From assembly GCA_027533185.1 (NCBI GenBank), contig JAPZTS010000007.1, forward strand, positions 124,001 through 188,000: a stretch of 64,000 bases of DNA, given 5' to 3'. The translations under genes were made by a program, and so were the position numbers. The notes beneath the pieces were generated by a model. The model worked only from the letters and a program-made list of their open reading frames with translations. It was not told where the DNA came from and did not search any database. Positions 57,273 to 64,000 of the stretch are shown piece after piece; position 1 is the stretch's first letter; every line of letters begins with the position of its first letter. The DNA is from Leptospira sp. GTDB lineage: Bacteria; Spirochaetota; Leptospiria; Leptospirales; Leptospiraceae.

Positions 57273-57872
57273 ATGCGTAAATCCCGTAAAAAGATCTTAA
57301 GCGATGATAACAAAAGAGCAACACGTCAAAAATTGCTGAAAGTTGCGCGCCGGATATTTACTCGTAAAGGTTACGCGGCAACAAGTGTGAGCGAAATTTG
57401 CAAAGCCGCCCGTGTAACGCACGGTGCACTTTACCACCATTTTGCTGGCAAGATGGAACTTTTTGTAGCTGTGGTGGCCGCAATCTTTGAGGAATTGGCT
57501 CGAAAAATTCAAGATGCGGCTGATTCCAAGTTAGGCTGGGAGCAAGTGGAAGCAGCGTCTAGTGCTTACTTAGATGCATGTACTGAGCCAGCGGTTCAGG
57601 TAATTTTGTTACGCGAGGCTCCTACAATTCTTGCACATGCAACATTTTTGGATACAGATGCAGCGGTAAATGAGCCTTTAGTAGCCGGCTTAATGCATCG
57701 ATGGATACAAATGGGGATTATGTTACCACTACCATTGCCTGAATCCGCGCGAATATTAGGTGGGGCATTTGCGGAAGCAGGTGCGATACTTGCAAATGTC
57801 AAAGAATCAAATTCTTCCCGTGAAAGTGTAGATTATACCATTGCCCGCCTCTTAAATGGTTTCCGTGCTTAG
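57273..57872 (+). CDS. TetR-family transcriptional regulator
   Basis: This 199-residue regulator has the N-terminal helix-turn-helix RIFTRKGYAATSVSEICKAARVTHGALYHHFAGKMEL (about 28-64). The codon use is GC-richer than its neighbours, suggesting horizontal origin. The two palindromes directly upstream are its likely operators. It would control the divergent methyltransferase and itself, and maybe the cupin gene downstream. Confidence 0.92.
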   Translation: MRKSRKKILSDDNKRATRQKLLKVARRIFTRKGYAATSVSEICKAARVTHGALYHHFAGKMELFVAVVAAIFEELARKIQDAADSKLGWEQVEAASSAYLDACTEPAVQVILLREAPTILAHATFLDTDAAVNEPLVAGLMHRWIQMGIMLPLPLPESARILGGAFAEAGAILANVKESNSSRESVDYTIARLLNGFRA

Positions 57873-57965
57873 ATTTTTTGAATTGTGATAGTGACAGATT
57901 TTTCGCAGATTTGCATGTTTTTATTTTGTATACAGAAATAGACTTTAAAGAGAAGGGAATGACTT

Positions 57966-58442
57966 ATGAATAAATCGATTGCATTGCATGCGCTAGCAAC
58001 TGAACCACGAAAAAAGAAATCAGTATATCCTGAACCATTTGCCGAACGTATGATTGGACGTGAAAAACGGATATTAGGTGATTTGTTTGGATTACGAAAC
58101 TTTGGTGTGAACCTTACACGGATTATGCCCGGCGGTATGTCAGCATTAAGGCATTCGCACAAGACTCAGGACGAATTTATTTATGTTCTCATCGGTCGAC
58201 CGACTCTGGTAACCGACATTGGCGAGACGCAATTGGAACCAGGAATGTGCGCTGGGTTTGCGGCAGGAAATGGCGATGCCCATCATCTGGTAAACCGTAG
58301 CGATTCGGAAGTCGTTTATTTAGAAGTTGGCGATCGAAGCCCAGGTGATGAAGTGATTTATCCAGACGACGACCTTGCCGGTAAATTGAGCGAGGCGGGC
58401 ACATGGGTGTTCATGCACAAAGATGGGACACCTTATTCCTGA
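57966..58442 (+). CDS. Cupin-domain protein
   Basis: This 158-residue protein has the cupin metal motif with H63, H65 and E70 (RHSHKTQDEFIYVLIG) and the second motif HHLVNRSDSEVVYLEVG, with its His near residue 107. The family includes dioxygenases, isomerases and sugar-binding proteins. GAAGGGA stands eight bases before the ATG. It is codirectional with the TetR gene, 93 bases after it. Confidence 0.88.
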   Translation: MNKSIALHALATEPRKKKSVYPEPFAERMIGREKRILGDLFGLRNFGVNLTRIMPGGMSALRHSHKTQDEFIYVLIGRPTLVTDIGETQLEPGMCAGFAAGNGDAHHLVNRSDSEVVYLEVGDRSPGDEVIYPDDDLAGKLSEAGTWVFMHKDGTPYS

Positions 58443-58857
58443 AAGTCGGTAGCTTGTAATCCAGTGCCTGATTTTATCCAGAGAATTTCATAGAAATTAT
58501 GTTGGTGTTGAATGTTAGAATCTGATAGGGAAAAGTTCTCAAATATAGCTATAACATAATTAAATTTTACTTTTGGATTCTATAAAATATTCCCGATCTC
58601 ATAAATTGACAGAATAATCCTATTCAATTTATCAATTCAATAAATTCGCAAGAATAAATATTTTCCGATTCACAAAATCGCAAACTACATATTCGTTTTT
58701 GAATTATGATAATCTTTTTTCAACAGTTTCTGTCTGTTTGCTTGCATTACGATCGATTACACGGAACAACCATTTGCATTAAGGATATCGTTCTTGAAGA
58801 ATCTCTTACTAATACCTGGTTCAGTAAAAATGTATTCACCTTTAAAATAGTTTGCCC

Positions 58858-58952
58858 TTCCTATTGTGGGCAATCTGTCCCACATATCGGGAATCGTTTC
58901 TGAATATAAGGGCTTTGTCTTGGAAAAACTCGTATAAAGTTCCTAAGTGGTT
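58858..58952 (+). repeat. Dispersed repeat, copy D
   Basis: About 95 bases similar to copy C (ttcctattgtgggcaatc, then tcgtttctgaata and ggctttgtcttggaaaaa), in the same direction. The two copies bracket the GNAT-cupin gene block. Confidence 0.75.
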
Positions 58953-59057
58953 AAAGAAATTGGTAACTTTCGGAAGATTATTATTAATTATACCTGTTTT
59001 TGCAACCGAGGTAGCAAGTCTTTAAAGTAACGTAAATTACTGAATCGCCAATCAAAA

Positions 59058-59095
59058 CCCCCTAAAGAGGGGGGGCATTTATCTTTTTTCGAATT
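59058..59095 (+). terminator. GC hairpin upstream of the large cyclase gene
   Basis: CCCCCT and AGGGGG (59058-59073) with an AAAG loop, followed after 17 bases by six T. It may isolate the signalling operon from upstream transcription. Confidence 0.5.
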
Positions 59096-59144
59096 TCCGC
59101 AAAGCCTGATGTATTGAATCTATGACTGATTCTTAGAGGAGACT

Positions 59145-62100
59145 ATGGTACCTTTTCCCGAACTATCTGCACAACCTACCCCAATTGAGTACTTCTGGTA
59201 TAAATTGCCTTTTGCGGTGCCAGGTATTATCACATTTTTTGTTGGAATCATCCTTGCAGGTCTTGGTATCTTTGCAGTCAAAAGAACACAAGATCGTCCG
59301 CTTTTAGTTTCATTCATTTTATTTACATTTGGATTTGGCAGTCTAGGACTAGTTTTAGCATTGAGATCCCTAATCCAAGACTTGGATCAATTGCTTTTTT
59401 GGAATCGGTTTTTATACTTCGCTGTTGTTTGGCTTTCGCCTGGTGCATTTTTATTCACTTATTTTTTGACGGATCGGATTTACCGAGGTTTACTTATAAC
59501 GGGCGTTATTGGTATTTTGACAGTTTTTTTTGCATATTATGGTTTGATAACCGGCAAAGATTTTTCTGGAGAATGGTTCTCATATACATTTGGAATGTAT
59601 CCGATCGCGGAATTGCCATTAAAGGCTTGGGGTGCCGTTGCTTCTATCGGCTACCTCCTCTCGGGGATTCCAATGACCATTCATTATGTAACAAAAAATC
59701 GAGAAAAATACGAAACAAAAAAAGGGATGTTTCTTGGTTTACACTTATGCTCACTACTTGTGATCACAAATCTACCAAGTCTAATAGGGATTCCAATTTA
59801 TCCGATGAGTTCCTTTGCATTTCTACCCTTACTACTCATGGGATTTTTTATCTTTCGCTCCGACTTTCTAAACCTAAACCAACTTTTATTTGAGAAGAAC
59901 GGTCTGTTTAGATTTTTGTCTGCAGTCATGATAACGGGTCTTATCGCTATTTCCTTGTGTTCAGGATATTTTTTGAACCCGTCCATCCATCCGACTCCCT
60001 ATGACAAACCTTACTTTTTGATTCCACTGTTCTCTGCGGCCTGTGTATTTGCTTTGGCGATTTATATTGCAGGAAGTAGTCCTGACCAAAAGATCAATAT
60101 GCTTGCGGCTACATCGTTAGTATTAGCGGGAGCGTTTACAATTGTAATGGTCATATTCAAATTGGATATACCTTTGCTTGTTAGTCGAAGATTGGAACAA
60201 ATCTTTTATACAGCGTTTATTTTTACTCCAGGTTTGCACTTACGGTTTAGTTTTGTCGCAATGGGAAAACCTAGACCAAAAATCGTTCGATTCGTAGATT
60301 TTTGTTCCTTTCTTCTCTCTTTTCTTGTATGGACACCTTATTTTTTTGATGGTTTTTATTTTCATTCTTTTGGTATCATCTCCGCCGCTGGTTTGGGGTT
60401 AAATGCCTTTGGAATATTAGGTGGTATTTCTGCTGTAATCTTTATTTACCACTGGAATCGCCAAAGACTCACAGAACAAAATCCAATGGCTAAGTATGTC
60501 ATTTTTTCCCTTTTGTTTGGAGATGTATTGATCATTTTAAATTTACCTGCTACTTTAGGAATCGATTTTTATCCATTAGGTGAATTTCAGTTTATACCAG
60601 CATTGTTGATTCTATTTGCTATTTTAAAATTTAGTGCCATTACGGTTTCCGGAGAAGCGGCAACCATTGGAAATCAAATGTCACAGATGATCTTATTATT
60701 TGTTCCACTCAACTTGACATTTTACTTCATGAGCCTAAATCAAGATTTTTCTTGGATGGTTTCGTTATATCATATTCTGTTAGTAGGTGCACCCATTGGT
60801 TTGTCTTTTTACATGATTTCATTTATTTTCTTTAGACCCACTGCTATGAAGTTAGATGAAACTATAAAGCTAATTGCTGAGGAAAAGAAAAAAACGGATG
60901 TTGCACTGCTAGAGTCGGAAAGGCAAAAAAAAGAAACCATCGCGTTGAATGAATTGATCCGAAGTTTGAATGAAGAGCTGAATATTGAAAGCATTATGAA
61001 AAAGGTCCATAAATATGTTAAGGAACAGTTTGGGATCCAATACTACACTTTATTAGTTGCAGATTCGGAGAAAAAATTTCTTAGAGTTCACTCTTGTGTT
61101 TTGCCTAATATCGATATGGAAATTGTTAGAAAAAGAGTTTTTGAATTTTCTATACCGATCCGTGGAAGTCGTGGATCGCATGCAATGGCCATTCGCAGGA
61201 AAAAACCTCTTTATATATCAGAAGTTTCAAAAGAGATGCAATCATGGATGAGAGATTTTGATTTGTGGATTATCGAAACTTTCCGCGTGAATTCTTTTCT
61301 TTATCTACCACTTTTACTAAATAAGGAAGTCGTTGGAATGATAGACTTCACTAACTCAGATGAAAAAATGAATCTTAGTGAAGATGATATTGTGCGACTA
61401 TCAATTCTTGGGGAACAATTGGCAGGTATTCTATATAGTTCTGCTCTTTACAAAGAAGTCGAAATTTCACATAACATTGCGGAAGAAGAAAGAAGTAAAA
61501 ATGAAAAACTCCTTTTGAATATTCTACCTGCCGACATAGCCAAAGAGTTAAAGGAGAAAGGAGCGACTGAACCTGTTCTATATGAAAATGTCTCAGTCAT
61601 GTTTACCGATTTTAAAGGATTTACACAAATTGCAGAAATTCTGAGCCCACAAGAACTGATTCGCGATTTGGATGAATGTTTTATTCAATTTGATCGGATA
61701 ACAGAAAGGTTTCGGTTAGAAAAATTGAAAACCATTGGTGATAGTTATATGTGCGCCGGGGGAATTCCAAAGCAAAATAAAACACATGCAATTGATACAG
61801 TTCTTGCCGCCTTGGAAATTCAAACGTTTATGAAGACAATGAAGGAAATGAAGTCAGCTCAGGGATTGTCATTTTGGGAACTTCGATTGGGAATCCATTC
61901 CGGTCCATTGGTGGCAGGAGTGATCGGAGAAAAGAAATTTGCCTATGACGTTTGGGGGGATACTGTCAATTCTGCATCACGTATGGAATCTTCCGGAACT
62001 CCTGGAATGATCAATGTTAGCGGATCCACCTTCAAGTTGATCAAAGATGTTTTTGATTGTGAATTTCGTGGAAAGTTGAATGCTAAAAATAAGGGAGAGG

Positions 62101-62225
62101 TAGAAATGTACTATGTGATCGGACTTAAATCCCAGTTCGCCTCCTTATCGGATCCCCGAGTTCCGAATGAAAAGTTTTGGCATTACTACTCTGAATTAGA
62201 AAACTCGATTCAAATGGTTTCTTAA
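59145..62225 (+). CDS. Large adenylyl cyclase with multiple membrane helices and a GAF domain
   Basis: This 1026-residue protein has about 14 transmembrane helices up to residue 560, a coiled segment, a GAF domain (about 615-770) and a class III cyclase domain (about 815-1000). The cyclase has FTDFKGFT (D822), LKTIGDSYM with the adenine-selecting Lys and the second metal Asp, and YDVWGDTVNSASRM with the purine-site Asp, so ATP is the likely substrate. The start follows GAGGAG. It is cotranscribed with the response regulator. Confidence 0.92.
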   Translation: MVPFPELSAQPTPIEYFWYKLPFAVPGIITFFVGIILAGLGIFAVKRTQDRPLLVSFILFTFGFGSLGLVLALRSLIQDLDQLLFWNRFLYFAVVWLSPGAFLFTYFLTDRIYRGLLITGVIGILTVFFAYYGLITGKDFSGEWFSYTFGMYPIAELPLKAWGAVASIGYLLSGIPMTIHYVTKNREKYETKKGMFLGLHLCSLLVITNLPSLIGIPIYPMSSFAFLPLLLMGFFIFRSDFLNLNQLLFEKNGLFRFLSAVMITGLIAISLCSGYFLNPSIHPTPYDKPYFLIPLFSAACVFALAIYIAGSSPDQKINMLAATSLVLAGAFTIVMVIFKLDIPLLVSRRLEQIFYTAFIFTPGLHLRFSFVAMGKPRPKIVRFVDFCSFLLSFLVWTPYFFDGFYFHSFGIISAAGLGLNAFGILGGISAVIFIYHWNRQRLTEQNPMAKYVIFSLLFGDVLIILNLPATLGIDFYPLGEFQFIPALLILFAILKFSAITVSGEAATIGNQMSQMILLFVPLNLTFYFMSLNQDFSWMVSLYHILLVGAPIGLSFYMISFIFFRPTAMKLDETIKLIAEEKKKTDVALLESERQKKETIALNELIRSLNEELNIESIMKKVHKYVKEQFGIQYYTLLVADSEKKFLRVHSCVLPNIDMEIVRKRVFEFSIPIRGSRGSHAMAIRRKKPLYISEVSKEMQSWMRDFDLWIIETFRVNSFLYLPLLLNKEVVGMIDFTNSDEKMNLSEDDIVRLSILGEQLAGILYSSALYKEVEISHNIAEEERSKNEKLLLNILPADIAKELKEKGATEPVLYENVSVMFTDFKGFTQIAEILSPQELIRDLDECFIQFDRITERFRLEKLKTIGDSYMCAGGIPKQNKTHAIDTVLAALEIQTFMKTMKEMKSAQGLSFWELRLGIHSGPLVAGVIGEKKFAYDVWGDTVNSASRMESSGTPGMINVSGSTFKLIKDVFDCEFRGKLNAKNKGEVEMYYVIGLKSQFASLSDPRVPNEKFWHYYSELENSIQMVS

Positions 62226-62237
62226 CAAACTTGTTGT

Positions 62238-62891
62238 ATGAAAAAAATCCAAAACTCTATCAATTCTAAATTAAAAATCGGAATCGTAGAGAATGATGAT
62301 TTGTTTCTTGAGGAAGTTGTCGGTCGTCTTTCAAAAATAGCATCAGTTGGCGAAGTAAAAGGTTGGAAGTCATCGGAAGTTTTTTTACGAGATAATGCTC
62401 ACAAAAATTTGGATATCGTTTTTTTAGATATCGTGCTACCGGGAATGAGTGGAATAGATTTGGTTTCTCACCTTACATCAAAAAATGATGGGATCAAAGC
62501 TATCATGCTAACCAATATGAACTCCGACGAAATGATATTCAATTCCATCAAAAATGGGGCACTGGGATACCTGCTCAAATCAGAACTTGGACAGATTGAA
62601 CCCATTTTAGAAGTGATCCTCGCTGGAGGAGCCTTTATCACTCCGACTATCGCACTGCGGGTATTTGAAAGTTTCCGAAGGCCGAAAGAAACTTTAGAGT
62701 TTAACCTAACAGAGAGAGAAAAACAAATCTTGGAACTTCTCACTCGTGGGAAAAAAATTTCATCCGTTTCTGAATTTTTGGATCTAAGTGAGCATACTGT
62801 TCATGGTTATGTGAAATCAATTTATAAAAAATTGCAAGTACACAATAGAGCCGAGTTAGTATCTAAAGTCCAAAAGTATGCTATCTTGTAA
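62238..62891 (+). CDS. LuxR-type response regulator (NarL/FixJ family)
   Basis: This 217-residue regulator has a receiver domain with phospho-acceptor D64 (VFLDIVLPGMSG), acid pair ENDD at 18-21 and K114 region (GYLLKSE). The C-terminal LuxR helix-turn-helix (LTEREKQILELLTRGKKI to HTVHGYVKSIYKKL; about 150-205) is clear. It lies 12 bases after the cyclase. Its cognate kinase is not visible in this window. The next gene's ATG overlaps its stop by one base. Confidence 0.94.
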   Translation: MKKIQNSINSKLKIGIVENDDLFLEEVVGRLSKIASVGEVKGWKSSEVFLRDNAHKNLDIVFLDIVLPGMSGIDLVSHLTSKNDGIKAIMLTNMNSDEMIFNSIKNGALGYLLKSELGQIEPILEVILAGGAFITPTIALRVFESFRRPKETLEFNLTEREKQILELLTRGKKISSVSEFLDLSEHTVHGYVKSIYKKLQVHNRAELVSKVQKYAIL

Positions 62892-64000
62892 TGCGTATCC
62901 CACTTCTTCCGTTTCTGTCGATCTGTTTATTCTTTGTCACTAACTGTTATACGAATCAAGAGAACCGTCAAACCGATCAATCCTATCTTGATCTTTCGAA
63001 TATATCCTGGGAAGACCAGATTCCCATGAACCTCTCCGAAAATTGGGAATTTTATTGGGGACAATTGATCCAACCAGATACCTTTTCTGAAGCAAAGGTT
63101 CCACCTAAGCCAACTTTATTTGTTCCATTCCGAGTTTGGACATCTCAAAAAATTAAAAATGATTATTTGCCAGCAAAAGGGTATGCAACTTACAGAATAA
63201 AGGTGAAAGTACAAAGTGAAAAAAAAGAAAAACAGTTTTCGGTCTTCTTTCAGCATCCGTTTTCCGCCTCAAAATTGTATATCAATGGTGTATCATTATT
63301 TGAAGTAGGAAAAGTTTCAGCTAATTTAGATGAGATGGTTCCTTTGCGATTGAATACTCTTGTCGATTTTTCTACTAAGGAACAATTTTTAGATATAGTA
63401 ATTCATTTTTCTAATAGAGATTATTTTCGAGGAGGGCCTAGAGGCCAGTTTCTGTTGGCAAGTGCCAAACAAATGCATCGTTATCAGATGCAAAACTATT
63501 TGGTAGAAATCTTTATCTTCGGTTTGATTTTTGGAGCGTTTGTTTACCATCTTGCATTTTTTCTTTTAAACCGGAATCAATTCGTTTTCTTTTATTTTTC
63601 ATTGCTCTGTTTGACCTTTTTGATGCGTATACCCTTTATCAATTCTAAACTTTACCTCTTTTTTATACCAGTTCTACCTACGGTAATTGTTTCGAATGTA
63701 GTTCATTTCATCAATATTCTATCCTTACTTGCAGCTAACCAGTTTCTGATACACTTATTTCAAAGAAAAAAAATTCCATTCATTAGTGAAGTGTTTCTTT
63801 TTGGAGGTGCCATCGCATTTCTTTCTCCTTTCTTTCCTGGATTTTGGAAATATTATTTCAATCTATACTACGTAATTTCATTTGTGATCCTATTTTTTCT
63901 TCATTCGGCTATTTTACTCTACTTACATAGAGATGAAAAGCAAGTTCACTATCTTATGGGAATTGGTTTGTTTGGACTTTCTCTTTCTTGTTATATTGCA
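62891..64000 (+). CDS. 7TMR-type lipoprotein receptor (cut by window end)
   Basis: The ATG at 62891 overlaps the regulator stop (TAATG). The N-terminal signal peptide ends in FVTNCYTNQ, a lipobox. A periplasmic domain of DISMED type (about residues 25-200) is followed by at least six transmembrane helices before the window edge. The output domain (kinase, phosphatase or other) is beyond the window. Its place next to the response regulator makes it a likely sensor. Confidence 0.85.
   Translation, partial: MRIPLLPFLSICLFFVTNCYTNQENRQTDQSYLDLSNISWEDQIPMNLSENWEFYWGQLIQPDTFSEAKVPPKPTLFVPFRVWTSQKIKNDYLPAKGYATYRIKVKVQSEKKEKQFSVFFQHPFSASKLYINGVSLFEVGKVSANLDEMVPLRLNTLVDFSTKEQFLDIVIHFSNRDYFRGGPRGQFLLASAKQMHRYQMQNYLVEIFIFGLIFGAFVYHLAFFLLNRNQFVFFYFSLLCLTFLMRIPFINSKLYLFFIPVLPTVIVSNVVHFINILSLLAANQFLIHLFQRKKIPFISEVFLFGGAIAFLSPFFPGFWKYYFNLYYVISFVILFFLHSAILLYLHRDEKQVHYLMGIGLFGLSLSCYIA

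Larger units (their letters stand above)
58443..59144. other. Gene-poor region with dispersed repeat copy D
   Basis: About 700 bases. The middle contains repeat copy D (58858-58952). The left part (58443-58857) is AT-rich with no supported gene. The short open frame 58706-58903 has no recognisable domain and ends within the repeat. The right end carries a GC hairpin (59058-59073). Confidence 0.6.

Noticed and set aside
58706..58903. A 65-codon frame between the cupin gene and the cyclase
   Set aside because: It ends within repeat copy D and has no known domain or ribosome binding site.

Overview
The window looks like chromosomal DNA of a spirochaete of the genus Leptospira. This is inferred from the AT-rich composition, the many lipoproteins with a loose spirochaetal lipobox (FASC, FVSC, HISC, FVTNC), the abundance of class III cyclases and 7TMR-type receptors, separate lpxA and lpxD genes for lipid A, and gene content typical of that genus. 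No rRNA is present. Three tRNA genes (His, Arg, Pro) form one cluster. No phage genes, intact transposase or CRISPR array were seen.

Layout. 1-2.3 kb: a membrane-embedded MutS-like ATPase (cut by the window start) and two small genes. 2.4-6.5 kb: acyl-CoA ligase, enoyl-CoA hydratase, AraC regulator and a VOC protein. 6.7-8.4 kb: an arsenosugar pair (AhpD-like protein plus radical SAM ArsS) followed by a degenerate stretch. 8.4-20 kb: housekeeping and envelope genes (MAPEG protein, gpsA, metallophosphoesterase, recG, M15 peptidase, galE, lpxA, Hpt protein, GT28-like protein, thiolase). 20-32 kb: FAD dehydrogenase with PaiB, hydrolase, GNAT, a PAS histidine kinase, several lipoproteins, the first seven-repeat propeller lipoprotein and lpxD.

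33.2-39.9 kb looks accessory. It has one copy of a dispersed repeat at its left edge and another inside it. It holds a SRPBCC/MarR operon, a second seven-repeat propeller lipoprotein, a YCII protein, an adenylyl cyclase and a TetR regulator. It ends in tandemly duplicated palindromic DNA carrying a second copy of the 3' end of tRNA-His. 40-54.9 kb is conserved again: TPR protein, surE, Yip1-like protein, sppA; permease and antiporter; bcp and pepA; a 7TMR/SpoIIE/TPR phosphatase overlapping a Ppx/GppA-HD protein; and mreB. 54.9-59.1 kb is a second accessory patch. Two same-direction copies of the dispersed repeat flank GNAT, membrane protein, methyltransferase, TetR and cupin genes, and one copy sits at the point where a GIY-YIG gene is truncated. 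59.1-64 kb is a signalling operon: a large GAF adenylyl cyclase, a LuxR-type response regulator, and a 7TMR-type lipoprotein receptor that runs off the end.

Main themes are cAMP and phosphorelay signalling (two predicted adenylyl cyclases, an orphan histidine kinase, an orphan Hpt protein, a response regulator, a PP2C phosphatase), lipid A and envelope building, and small regulated defence or detoxification cassettes beside repeats. Function calls rest on motifs read by eye and no database search was run.
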